A stretch of DNA of 64,000 bases from Heyndrickxia sporothermodurans (GTDB lineage: Bacteria; Bacillota; Bacilli; Bacillales; Bacillaceae_C): NCBI RefSeq assembly GCF_016785185.1, contig NZ_JAEKDY010000005.1. The stretch is one strand, 5' to 3'. Positions 1-8,195 of the stretch are shown piece after piece. The position numbers were made by a program, and so were the translations under genes. Below the pieces are notes generated by a model. It worked only from the letters and a program-made list of their open reading frames with translations, was not told where the DNA came from and did no database searches. Every line of letters begins with the position of its first letter. The first letter of the stretch is position 1.

Positions 1-139
1 TTTATATGCGTTGTTTGAATGGGGGCTTACTGGTCAACTACCATTATACAAGATTTGGGGAGGTACTTCTTTTTTTATCTCTTAAACCCCTTGATACACA
101 AGGGCTAAGAATTATGAAATTCATTCAAATAAATAAAAA

Positions 140-170
140 AACCAAAGAAGATGCAATTTCTTCTTTGGTT
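140..170 (-). terminator. Rho-independent terminator of the efflux operon
   Basis: A perfect 12-bp stem (140-151 with 159-170) with a 7-nt loop is followed on the minus strand by a T-rich run. It lies 9 bases past the stop of the MFS gene and so ends the emrA-emrB-like transcript. Confidence 0.85.
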
Positions 171-178
171 TTTCCAAA

Positions 179-2089
179 TTATTTACTTGTAGATGTTTTC
201 GATCGTTTAATAAAGAATGCTAGTATTAATGCAACAGCAGCAATTCCTGTTGCTACAACAAACGCATCATTAATTCCACTTATAGTCGATTGCTGCATTA
301 CCTTTCCGTAAATGGTGCTGGTCGCTAAGCTGTGACCTACTTGCGGAGGCAGCCCAGTCATACCGGCTATTCCTTGACCAAGCTCATTCAACTTATTAGC
401 TAAATATCCATTGGAACTCGTAATAATATTTCCAAAATTAGCTTCGTGATAAGAAGAACGGGTGGACATTACTGTGACTAAAAAGGCTGTTCCAATACTA
501 CCTGCAACCGTTCTAGCAGTGTTAGAAGCAGCTGTTCCGTGACTTGCTAAGTGCAGTGGTATTTGATTCATCCCTTCTGTCATAACCGTTGTCATTAAGA
601 ACGACATCCCAAAAGATCGTAAAACATAAAGTAACATAATATGCCCATACGTAGTTTGCATTGTTAATTGGGTAAATTGCCATGTAGTAAGAACCGTAAT
701 AATTAAACCAATAATGGCCAATGGTCTTGAGCCGACACGGTCAAACAGCATGCCGGATATTGGAGACATGATTCCCATGACGATTGCACCCGGCAACATG
801 AGGATTCCAGATTCTAACGCTGTGAAACCTCGAATGTTTTGTAAGTAAATCGGTAATAAAATCATTGCTGCGAACATGGCCATATTGATGACCATACTAA
901 TTACTGTTGTTAAAGCAAAAATATCATATTTGAACACCCGGATATCTAACATTGGTTTATCCGTAGTCAATTCTCTCCATACAAACAAGATTAGGCCAAT
1001 GATACCGATGAGCAACGACACGATTACAGTAACACTGCTCCACCCATCATTACCTGCTTCACTAAATCCATACAAAAGGAAACCTAATCCAATTGCTGAA
1101 AAGATAAACCCTGCTGTATCAAATTTAGGATTCGTTACTTTCGTAACATCCTTCATCCATACAGCTGCAATAATTAAATCCAAAATACCAAATGGAACAA
1201 CAATATCAAATAACACGCGCCAAGAGTAGTGTCCAATTAACCAACCTGAAAGTGTCGGTCCAATGGCAGGTGCAAAAATCATCGCAACACCCATAATTCC
1301 CATTGCCGCTCCTCGCTTTTCCGGTGGAAAAATGGTTAACATAACGGTCATTAATAATGGCATAATGACACCTGCTCCGGCTGCTTGTATTACACGACCA
1401 ACCATTAGTAATGAAAAACTTGTGGAGATCGAGCAAACAAACGATCCAATGGTAAATGCCAACATGGCAAAAAGCAATAATTTCCTTGTCCCTAATTTCG
1501 CAATTAAGAAAGCGGTTATCGGAATAAAAATTCCGTTAGTTAGCATGTAGCCGGTTGATAGCCATTGAACTGTATTTGCAGAAACATTCAAATCATTCAT
1601 TATATGCGGAATAGCCACATTTAAAAGGGTTTGATTGAGAATGGCCACAAATGCACCTAGCATAACTGCTACAATGATTTTTCCTCTAGTACCTTCAAAT
1701 TGATTTGCATCGGGGCTTCCTTGACTAGGACGCTGTACCGGCTTATCAACTGGTTTTTCTTCCGGTTCTTCTTCCGGTTCTTCTTCTGCTTTTTCTTCCG
1801 GTATTGCTTTATTTTCTTCGTCATTTACTAAACCTTCTGGATCTGTTACATATTCTAATGCCGGTTCTGTATTAGCAGATGTTTGAAGGGTTTCATTAAT
1901 TATTTCATCAGTTTCGGTTATTTCATTACTTTTAATTTCTTCTTGTAGTTGGTGGTTTTCCGCCTTTTCAGTTTGTACGGTTTGTGGATTTTGTAATTGT
2001 GGTCTTGCTTTATTCTTACGTAATAAGAAATTCGCTATAAACAATACAATCACTGAAATCAGAATATAACCTGCGATATATATTGACAT
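179..2089 (-). CDS. DHA2-family (EmrB/QacA-type) MFS drug efflux permease with N-terminal extension
   Basis: Proton-driven multidrug exporter of the 14-helix DHA2 class, in the cytoplasmic membrane. The MFS part begins near residue 136; the family signature LNQTLLNVAIPHIMNDL and the antiporter motif C-like APAIGPTLSGWLI are present. Unusually, about 135 residues precede it: one extra hydrophobic helix (residues 3-23), then an acidic, proline-rich low-complexity linker with PEEEPEEEPEEKP near residues 97-112. Typical EmrB proteins are about 470-510 aa, so 636 aa is long. The ATG is preceded by TAGGTGATGAC and lies 8 bases after the stop of the adaptor gene, so the two are co-transcribed and probably translationally coupled. 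It resembles the YhbJ-YhcA pair of B. subtilis. Substrate unknown. Confidence 0.9.
   Translation of the reverse strand: MSIYIAGYILISVIVLFIANFLLRKNKARPQLQNPQTVQTEKAENHQLQEEIKSNEITETDEIINETLQTSANTEPALEYVTDPEGLVNDEENKAIPEEKAEEEPEEEPEEKPVDKPVQRPSQGSPDANQFEGTRGKIIVAVMLGAFVAILNQTLLNVAIPHIMNDLNVSANTVQWLSTGYMLTNGIFIPITAFLIAKLGTRKLLLFAMLAFTIGSFVCSISTSFSLLMVGRVIQAAGAGVIMPLLMTVMLTIFPPEKRGAAMGIMGVAMIFAPAIGPTLSGWLIGHYSWRVLFDIVVPFGILDLIIAAVWMKDVTKVTNPKFDTAGFIFSAIGLGFLLYGFSEAGNDGWSSVTVIVSLLIGIIGLILFVWRELTTDKPMLDIRVFKYDIFALTTVISMVINMAMFAAMILLPIYLQNIRGFTALESGILMLPGAIVMGIMSPISGMLFDRVGSRPLAIIGLIITVLTTWQFTQLTMQTTYGHIMLLYVLRSFGMSFLMTTVMTEGMNQIPLHLASHGTAASNTARTVAGSIGTAFLVTVMSTRSSYHEANFGNIITSSNGYLANKLNELGQGIAGMTGLPPQVGHSLATSTIYGKVMQQSTISGINDAFVVATGIAAVALILAFFIKRSKTSTSK
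1758..1801. repeat. 12-bp tandem repeat in the MFS linker
   Basis: Nearly four in-frame units of a 12-bp motif (tcttccggttct and variants) encode the Glu/Pro-rich part of the N-terminal linker. Unit number could vary between strains without breaking the frame. Confidence 0.7.
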
Positions 2090-2097
2090 GTCATCAC

Positions 2098-2742
2098 CTA
2101 CTTATGAATTCGCACAGTCACATTCATACCAGGAACTAAATCAAGATTGCTATCAATTGATATTTTGACAGGAATTACTTGTACTTCCTTCGTATAATTC
2201 CCTGAAGCATTATTACTTGGTAATAATGAGAAAGTTCCTGCTGTTGCTAAACCGATTTCTTCAACTTTACCTTTTATTGTCGTATTTGGAAATGCATCAA
2301 CATAAATATCTACATCTTGGCCAATTTCAACATCATCAATTTTTGTTTCCTCAATATTTGCTGTTACCCATAATTTTGTTAAATCATAAGAAATGGCAAG
2401 CGGTGAACCTGCAGCAACGACTGTATTTTTTACTCCGCTTGTTTGTACAATCGTTCCGTTAGCCGGAGCTTTAATGTCCATATTAACGGGACCATTATCT
2501 CCCATTGTTTGTACGGTTCCAATTTTATCGTTTTTTGAGAATGTATCGCCAGTTTTTGCATTCCAATCAACTAATTTTCCACTTGCTGGTGAAGCAATAC
2601 TTACTTGTTGTCCAGCAATTTGCGCGTTATCTGTACTTAAATAAGTAACTGAACGATTATAAAAATAATAACCAGTAAATCCCCCACCAACTAAAATTAT
2701 TAGTAAAATCACGTTAACTAAAATCATTCGTTTTGCATTCAT
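2098..2742 (-). CDS. HlyD/EmrA-type membrane fusion (adaptor) protein
   Basis: Adaptor partner of the adjacent MFS permease. Residues 7-28 are one membrane anchor; the extracytoplasmic part begins with YLSTDNAQIAGQQVSI, the usual start of the lipoyl/biotinyl-like half-motif, and a second half-motif follows (IKAPANGTIVQ, about residues 89-99), then a beta-barrel region ending in PGMNVTVRI. At 214 aa it is short for the family and lacks a long coiled-coil hairpin, as is usual for Gram-positive members, which need not reach an outer membrane. It has a strong GGGAGG site before the ATG. It is the first substantial gene of the operon. Confidence 0.88.
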   Translation of the reverse strand: MNAKRMILVNVILLIILVGGGFTGYYFYNRSVTYLSTDNAQIAGQQVSIASPASGKLVDWNAKTGDTFSKNDKIGTVQTMGDNGPVNMDIKAPANGTIVQTSGVKNTVVAAGSPLAISYDLTKLWVTANIEETKIDDVEIGQDVDIYVDAFPNTTIKGKVEEIGLATAGTFSLLPSNNASGNYTKEVQVIPVKISIDSNLDLVPGMNVTVRIHK

Positions 2743-2868
2743 AGATGACTTGTTCCTCCCTAACTAGTTAATTTACTTGTGAATTATAGCTTTTTAAATG
2801 TCGTTTTATTTAAATACTTTAACCTTTTTTTACTCATTTAAACGGAGTGTGGATTTGAGAAAATGATT

Positions 2869-2898
2869 TTAGCACTGCACTGATAAAACTTTCCTCAA
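2869..2898 (-). other. Possible 9-codon leader peptide or remnant gene start
   Basis: A near-ideal Shine-Dalgarno GGGGAGG lies 7 bases before a TTG that opens a frame of only nine codons (MRKVLSVQC) before TAA. It sits in the roughly 215-base untranslated leader between the operon promoter and the adaptor gene. It may be a regulatory leader peptide or the first codons of a deleted regulator gene. No attenuator hairpin was recognised. Confidence 0.3.
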
Positions 2899-2956
2899 TT
2901 ATTTTCCTCCCCTTTCAAATTTTATCTTTAACTAAAGGAATATTTACGGCACTTAA

Positions 2957-3019
2957 TATTTCGTATACGAAATAAATGAACGTAAAATATAATATCATAC
3001 TTACACATGATTTTGTCAA
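2957..3019 (-). promoter_or_regulatory. Promoter and palindromic operator of the efflux operon
   Basis: On the minus strand a TTGACA (3019-3014) is followed at 17-19 bp by GATATT/TATTAT. Just downstream is the perfect 18-bp palindrome TATTTCGTATACGAAATA (2957-2974), where a repressor would block transcription. The symmetry fits a MarR- or TetR-type dimer, but no such regulator gene is next to the operon in this window. Confidence 0.65.
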
Positions 3020-3023
3020 CAAA

Positions 3024-3050
3024 AAAATAACGCATTTTTTGCGTTATTTT
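3024..3050 (-). terminator. Terminator after yrhC
   Basis: An 11-bp stem (3024-3034 with 3040-3050) with a 5-nt loop is flanked by A- and T-runs. It lies directly past the yrhC stop and upstream of the efflux promoter. Confidence 0.75.
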
Positions 3051-3060
3051 TAAACATGTA

Positions 3061-3303
3061 TTATTCTTCCTTTTCCTCGATTTCGAGAAGAATCTTTTTA
3101 CATTGTATGGATATTAAAAAGAAAACAGTAGCTATTAGTAATAAGCTAATCGTTCCACCCATTAATATATATGTTTTCAAAACTGTTTTTCCATCAATAG
3201 GCATGACCACACCTAAATATAAGAAAGCAGATAATGCAATTAGTGATAATCCAAATCTTTTATAATCGTTCATTTTATCAAAAAGAGATTTTGCTTTATC
3301 CAT
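3061..3303 (-). CDS. yrhC: YrhC-like small membrane protein
   Basis: An 80-aa protein with two predicted membrane helices (about residues 17-35 and 46-66) and a charged C-terminus. In B. subtilis yrhC is the last gene of the operon yrrT-mtnN-mccA-mccB-yrhC; here it directly follows mtnN, which supports the call. Its function is unknown. A GTTAGGTG site precedes the ATG. The identification rests on length, topology and position. Confidence 0.7.
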   Translation of the reverse strand: MDKAKSLFDKMNDYKRFGLSLIALSAFLYLGVVMPIDGKTVLKTYILMGGTISLLLIATVFFLISIQCKKILLEIEEKEE

Positions 3304-3400
3304 GCTAACACCTAACTTTCTCTATGAATATATAAATACTTTATCATAGATTTTTAGATGTTTCGTCATGTAATAAAAGGAAAATATGGAGGGAAGTTAA

Positions 3401-4096
3401 TCAATTGATATGTTTAACAATATCCATAACGAGTGATGCTGAATGTAATGCCGCAGTTTCTAAAAATTGATCAAACGATATATTCGACTCTTTCCCGGCA
3501 ATATCTGATAAAGAGCGAATAATTACAAATGGTATGTTAAATTGATAAGCAACTTGTGCAATTGCCGCCGCTTCCATTTCTGCTGCTTGAAGTTGCGGGA
3601 ATTTCTCTCGAACAAATTCGACTCTTGCCGGGTCATTCATAAATGAATCACCTGTTGCTATCAAGCCTTTTATCACTTGAATCTCTTTAATATTTTTTGC
3701 ACATTCCTCTGCCACGTTTATTAAATCCTTATTTGCCATAAATGCAGGGGGCATTTGCGGTACTTGGCCGTATTCATATCCAAAAATCGTCGCATCTACA
3801 TCGTGATGACGTACCTCTGAAGAAATAACAACATCACCAACCGTCAAGTCGGGATTAAAGCCACCTGCAGAACCGGTATTAATAATTGCACCCGGTTTAA
3901 AATGGTGTAAGAGTATGGAAGTGGACATTGCCGCATTCACTTTACCTATTCCCGAGCGAAGTAGTACGACATCTTTATCATACATTTTCCCTGTTGTAAA
4001 TTCATATCCAGCAATCGTTTCGACGTTTCTTTCGATTATATTTTCTCTTAATATGGCTACTTCTTCTTCCATAGCCCCGATGATAGCAATCTTCAT
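3401..4096 (-). CDS. mtnN: 5'-methylthioadenosine/S-adenosylhomocysteine nucleosidase
   Basis: Cytosolic enzyme that splits adenine from methylthioadenosine and S-adenosylhomocysteine, the first step in methionine salvage and detoxification of methylation by-products. Its 231 aa is the usual length. The N-terminus MKIAIIGAMEEEVAIL carries the conserved glutamates, the NTGSAGG motif is present, and the catalytic aspartate lies in RSLSDIAG near residue 196. In B. subtilis the gene sits in the CymR-controlled operon with mccAB; those genes and yrrT are missing here. Confidence 0.96.
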   Translation of the reverse strand: MKIAIIGAMEEEVAILRENIIERNVETIAGYEFTTGKMYDKDVVLLRSGIGKVNAAMSTSILLHHFKPGAIINTGSAGGFNPDLTVGDVVISSEVRHHDVDATIFGYEYGQVPQMPPAFMANKDLINVAEECAKNIKEIQVIKGLIATGDSFMNDPARVEFVREKFPQLQAAEMEAAAIAQVAYQFNIPFVIIRSLSDIAGKESNISFDQFLETAALHSASLVMDIVKHIN

Positions 4097-4176
4097 TCAA
4101 TCAATACCTCTTTCATTAATAAGTTCTAACCTATTATAAAACAAAGTACTAAAAAAATCATATACACCATAAATAA

Positions 4177-4203
4177 AGCTATCCGTTCAATGAACGGATA
4201 GCT
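4177..4203 (-). terminator. Terminator after yrrS
   Basis: A near-perfect palindrome (4177-4189 with 4191-4203; effective loop about 7 nt) is followed on the minus strand by a T-rich run. It separates yrrS from mtnN. Confidence 0.7.
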
Positions 4204-4209
4204 ACTTCT

Positions 4210-4887
4210 TTAACGCATATCATTTTCTTTTAGTTCTAAAACTTTTGTCGGTTTCCATCCTTGACCATCTACCCAACTTAAATACACACGATAAACTTTT
4301 GATTGGTCTTTTGGAGTAATCGTTCCAACTACCTCATTATCAGAACCATTTCGGCTTAAATACCAAATAGTCATATTGTCTACAGGAATACCTGTTGCAT
4401 AGGAAAGGGCTTTTTCTTTTTCTTTCCAATCAATAGAGTTTGAGTCAGAAGAATATTGATGACCGTTTGTTTGTTCTGTTCCAACACTTTTCCAATTAGG
4501 ATTCGTGTAAGATTTTTTCACATTAGGTTCATTACTATCTTCAGCAACAATATCTTTACTTTCAAGGCCTTGCTGACTTTCATCATCAGCTTCTTCATTA
4601 CTTTCTTTATTATCATCAGTTGTCGATTCATCTGTTACTGTGTTATCTTGATTATCATTATTTGTTACTGTCGATTTATCATTATTTTTTGTATGTTGAG
4701 ATACTTTGTTTTTTGCTGCAGAAGCATTTTTCTCATCGTTTCGACCACCATAAAAGATCGTGCTAGCAACAACGATTATCAATACAACCACGATGACGAT
4801 TAATGAATTTAAAATTAAGTTTGTTTTTCGGCGTTTTGATCTTTGATCTGATCGGGAACGATATTGATTGTCAAAATTATTTGCCAT
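4210..4887 (-). CDS. yrrS: YrrS-family membrane-anchored protein (DUF1510)
   Basis: 225 aa: a basic N-terminus (SKRRKTN), one membrane helix near residues 24-46, a long polar Asn/Asp/Glu-rich linker, and a conserved C-terminal domain (from about residue 130, with IPVDNMTIWYLSRNGSDNEV). This layout fits YrrS, which lies next to the class B penicillin-binding protein gene pbpI in B. subtilis. Function unknown; the extracellular domain suggests an envelope role. The start chosen is the ATG 7 bases after GGGGGA; a TTG two codons earlier is too close to the site. Confidence 0.85.
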   Translation of the reverse strand: MANNFDNQYRSRSDQRSKRRKTNLILNSLIVIVVVLIIVVASTIFYGGRNDEKNASAAKNKVSQHTKNNDKSTVTNNDNQDNTVTDESTTDDNKESNEEADDESQQGLESKDIVAEDSNEPNVKKSYTNPNWKSVGTEQTNGHQYSSDSNSIDWKEKEKALSYATGIPVDNMTIWYLSRNGSDNEVVGTITPKDQSKVYRVYLSWVDGQGWKPTKVLELKENDMR

Positions 4888-5025
4888 GTTCAAATCCCCC
4901 TTATTAAAACAAAAGGTTTAATCATTAGTGCGAACTTTTCGTCCATGCTAATGATTTCTCTTTTTAGACATTGACTCTATCATAACATGACTTTATACAT
5001 AGGAAAAGATGAAGCAAATAATTTG

Positions 5026-6789
5026 TTAGTCTTTACTATTTTGATTTGTGTCATTTTCGTGAATTAATTGAACGATATCACTAAATAGTTGATTGATCCC
5101 CCCTTTATCTTCCGGGACTCCTAAGTTCACAACAACTAATGCATATTTAGGGTTTTTAAATGGAAAATATCCGGCAAACCATTTATTGTGTAACTGTACC
5201 TTATTTTCATATATGCCTGTTTCTGCCGTTCCTGATTTTCCGGCTACTTCATAAGGTAGATCTTTAAACCATCTTCCCGTACCATTTTCATTCGTTACGA
5301 CATGTCTTAACATTTTTTGAAGTTTCATTGCAGTAATTTTTGAAATTGGTTTGTAAGGCAAATCATGACTTGAAAAATGTATCATCGGCGTATCATCATG
5401 ATATTTAATTGCGGAAACAGCTTGGACCGATTGTAATTCCCCGCCCCTTGCGATGGTAGCCATCATATTTGCAATCGCTAAAGGGGTAAGTCTTACTTCC
5501 TGTTGACCTATTCCCGTTTGCGCCACTAAATTATCATCTTTCCTACTTTCTAATTTAGCAAAAATTTGCCCTTGATCCTCTTTTAGCTGTTTAAAGTTTT
5601 TAAAATGAAAGACGTCGCCTTGCCAACCAATTTCTCCGATTAGGCCTAATTTACTAGCATATTCTTCTAACAAATTTGGGTTTTCTTTTTTTAATCTTTT
5701 TGCTAGTTCACTAAATGTTCGATTACAACTTTGGGCGAAGCTTTCGTCAAAAGTTAGATCACCAAGCTGTCTCTCAGCCGGCTTTCCGTATAAATCTTCG
5801 TTACACGGAAATTTTTCTGTTTCATTCACAGCAGACGTTTCAATAGATGCAGCTGCGACAACAGTTTTGAAAATTGATCCTGGTATCTGCTGTGATAACA
5901 TAACATTTTCCACACTATTATTTTTATATGGATCCTTTACATCCATTTTCGGGCGTGACACATTAGCTAAAATTTCATTAGTTTCGATATCTAATAATAA
6001 GACCCCGCCTTTTTGAATCTCATACTCGTCAACTTTTTTGTCAATTTGTTCTTGTAACGTTTTATTTAAGGTTGTTTGTATAGTAACGGGATAGTTAGAA
6101 TTACCGGAACCTGTATATTTAACGTTAATTCCAAAAAGAGGGCCCCCCATGGCATCTACATGAAAAACTAGTTTCGACTCTCCTTCAGGTAATAAAAATT
6201 CATCAAATTGCTTTTGCAAACCTGTAATCCCAATTTTTTGATTTTGCATACCTTTTTTATCGGGATATCTTTTTAAAAAGGTATTAGCATCTTCTCCAAT
6301 TATTCCAATTAATTGGGCGGCAGATATGTCAGATTCGGTATATTTTTTTCTCACGGCAAACACGCCGGGTATTTTCAACATATTTATCTCGTTTAACTGT
6401 TTGTCCGATAATATATATGGTGTTTTTCCATGAAATATGAATGGAGCCTTCGCAGTTTCTAATTCTGCGAAAAGTTGATCTTCCGAAATATTTAATATGC
6501 TAGCTACTTTTTCTGAATCCCATTGTATTGTTTTTAAAAAAGGAAAAAGCACCAATACCGATTTTTCCTTGTAGGTTAGCGGTTTGCCATTCCGATCAGT
6601 AAATTGCCCTCGTCCGTCATCAATAATAATTTCTTGTGTCCTTTGGGATACACTTTCTTCGAGAAGATTAATATGATGTTTTGAAAAAGATTCTGTATCT
6701 ACTAATTGAAGTTGAACAAGTCTTGCTAAAAGCAAGCTAAAAATCAAAAGAATACTACTGGCTAAAACAAAATACCTTTTTCTACGCAT
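5026..6789 (-). CDS. pbpI: Class B penicillin-binding protein (peptidoglycan transpeptidase) PbpI
   Basis: 587-aa D,D-transpeptidase that cross-links peptidoglycan. There is an N-terminal membrane anchor (about residues 5-27), a dimerisation region, and a C-terminal transpeptidase domain with the three active-site motifs: SxxK in PGSIFK (S305, K308), SCN at 354-356, and KSGT at 518-521. Position beside yrrS matches B. subtilis pbpI (yrrR), a minor class B PBP. ATG start after GAGGTGAGTAT. Confidence 0.93.
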   Translation of the reverse strand: MRRKRYFVLASSILLIFSLLLARLVQLQLVDTESFSKHHINLLEESVSQRTQEIIIDDGRGQFTDRNGKPLTYKEKSVLVLFPFLKTIQWDSEKVASILNISEDQLFAELETAKAPFIFHGKTPYILSDKQLNEINMLKIPGVFAVRKKYTESDISAAQLIGIIGEDANTFLKRYPDKKGMQNQKIGITGLQKQFDEFLLPEGESKLVFHVDAMGGPLFGINVKYTGSGNSNYPVTIQTTLNKTLQEQIDKKVDEYEIQKGGVLLLDIETNEILANVSRPKMDVKDPYKNNSVENVMLSQQIPGSIFKTVVAAASIETSAVNETEKFPCNEDLYGKPAERQLGDLTFDESFAQSCNRTFSELAKRLKKENPNLLEEYASKLGLIGEIGWQGDVFHFKNFKQLKEDQGQIFAKLESRKDDNLVAQTGIGQQEVRLTPLAIANMMATIARGGELQSVQAVSAIKYHDDTPMIHFSSHDLPYKPISKITAMKLQKMLRHVVTNENGTGRWFKDLPYEVAGKSGTAETGIYENKVQLHNKWFAGYFPFKNPKYALVVVNLGVPEDKGGINQLFSDIVQLIHENDTNQNSKD

Positions 6790-6867
6790 ATACTCACCTC
6801 GATTCTAACACGTACACCCTTTCATTCTTGACAGAATTTTCAGTTCATAACCATCTACTATGAAACA

Positions 6868-6902
6868 AAAAAAGCCGAATTCTTTAAGAATTCGACTTTT
6901 TT
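6868..6902 (-). terminator. Terminator after greA
   Basis: A 13-bp stem with one mismatch (6870-6882 with 6887-6899), a 4-nt loop and a T-run on the minus strand, between greA and pbpI. Confidence 0.8.
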
Positions 6903-6914
6903 CGATGATATCTA

Positions 6915-7391
6915 TTATTTAATTGAAATAATTCTCACTTTCATTTCTCCACCTGGAGTTTGCACAGTTACCTCTTCATTTATTTTCTTGCCTAACAGGC
7001 TTTTGGCAATTGGAGAGTCGTTAGAAATTTTCCCTTCAAACGGATCTGCTTCAGCACTTCCAACAATGGCATAAGTCTCTTCGTCTCCATCCGGTAATTC
7101 AATAAATGTTACTGATTTACCAAGTGTTACAGTATCGGAATTTGAACCATCATCTTCAATGATTTTCGCATTTCGAATCATGTTCTCTATTGTAGTTATA
7201 CGTCCTTCAACAAAAGCCTGTTCCTCTTTCGCTGAGTCATATTCAGAGTTCTCGGATAAGTCCCCGAAACTACGAGCAATTTTTATACGTTCAACGACTT
7301 CTTTACGTTTAACCGTTTTCAAATATTCAAGTTCTTGTTCTAATTTTTCTTTTCCTGCTTGCGTCATAGGAAATACTTTTTCTACTGCCAA
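6915..7391 (-). CDS. greA: Transcription elongation factor GreA
   Basis: 158 aa, the standard length. It rescues backtracked RNA polymerase by stimulating transcript cleavage. The N-terminal coiled coil shows the functional acidic tip region FGDLSENSEYDSAKEEQ (about residues 42-58), and the C-terminal FKBP-like domain contains NDSPIAKSLLGKKINEEV. The start appears to be TTG (MAVEKVFPMT) after AGGAGTGAAGGGAA. It is the last gene of a trmR-udk-greA group. Confidence 0.97.
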   Translation of the reverse strand: MAVEKVFPMTQAGKEKLEQELEYLKTVKRKEVVERIKIARSFGDLSENSEYDSAKEEQAFVEGRITTIENMIRNAKIIEDDGSNSDTVTLGKSVTFIELPDGDEETYAIVGSAEADPFEGKISNDSPIAKSLLGKKINEEVTVQTPGGEMKVRIISIK

Positions 7392-7445
7392 TTCCCTTCA
7401 CTCCTAATTTTCTATTTGTATAAAAGGTGTTAGAAAATACATCAT

Positions 7446-7469
7446 AGCGCGTCCTATAAATAGGGCGCG
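7446..7469 (-). other. GC-rich hairpin between udk and greA
   Basis: Arms GCGCG-CCTAT and AGG-GCGCGC can form a strong stem with a short AAAT loop, with one mismatch. No U-run follows, so it is not a standard terminator; it may be a processing or stabilising structure in the udk-greA transcript. Confidence 0.45.
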
Positions 7470-7503
7470 CGTTTATAAATATATTATTATCTAGACTATC
7501 GTA

Positions 7504-8139
7504 TTACAAAAATGACTTTTGTTCAAGAATTGTTTGAATTTTAGTAACCACTAAATCGATTGCCACATGGTTTTGGCCACCTTCAGGAATAATTACATCT
7601 GCGTAGCGTTTTGTTGGTTCGATGAATTGATTATGCATCGGTCTTACAACATTAGTATATTGTTCAATCACTGAATGCATTGTTCTCCCACGATCTTCAA
7701 TGTCCCTTAACATCCTACGCATAATTCTTAAATCGGCATCCGTATCAACATAAAGTTTGATATCCATTAAATTGCGCAATCTTTCATCTTCTAATACTAA
7801 TATTCCTTCTAAAATGATTACATCCTTCGGTTCTACAATAATGGTTTTATTGGAACGTGTATGTAGTGTATAGTCATACACAGGTTTCTCAATTGATTGA
7901 TAATTTAAAAGCTTCTCGATATGCTCAATTAATAAATTATTATCAAACGCAAGCGGATGGTCATAATTAGTTTTTAATCTTTCTTCAAATGGTAAACTGC
8001 TTTGATCTTTATAGTAATAATCTTGTTCCAATACAAGAATGGAATGCCCTTTAAAATGGTCGTATATTGCATTGGTGACACTCGTTTTTCCTGATCCTGA
8101 TCCACCTGCGACACCAATGACTGCCGGCTTACTTCTCAT
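7504..8139 (-). CDS. udk: Uridine kinase
   Basis: 211-aa cytosolic kinase that phosphorylates uridine and cytidine in pyrimidine salvage. The P-loop GVAGGSGSGKTS lies at residues 9-20; EQDYYYKD and the YDHPLAFD motif are typical of the family. The udk-greA pair is conserved in Bacilli. Here trmR lies 56 bases upstream, where B. subtilis has two peptidase U32-family genes (yrrN, yrrO). Confidence 0.97.
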   Translation of the reverse strand: MRSKPAVIGVAGGSGSGKTSVTNAIYDHFKGHSILVLEQDYYYKDQSSLPFEERLKTNYDHPLAFDNNLLIEHIEKLLNYQSIEKPVYDYTLHTRSNKTIIVEPKDVIILEGILVLEDERLRNLMDIKLYVDTDADLRIMRRMLRDIEDRGRTMHSVIEQYTNVVRPMHNQFIEPTKRYADVIIPEGGQNHVAIDLVVTKIQTILEQKSFL

Positions 8140-8195
8140 TGACTAGCTGTTCCCCTTTCGAATCTGTTTACAAAAATGAGAAAAAAGATTAATTA

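Noticed and set aside
1..139. Small inverted repeat CCCTTG-ATACA-CAAGGG near 88-104 at the left edge, considered as an attachment site or element end
   Set aside because: Only a short stem is visible and the neighbouring sequence is cut off by the window; no integrase or duplication supports it.
876..1229. Plus-strand frame within the MFS gene
   Set aside because: It is the antisense of membrane-helix codons and lacks a ribosome site.
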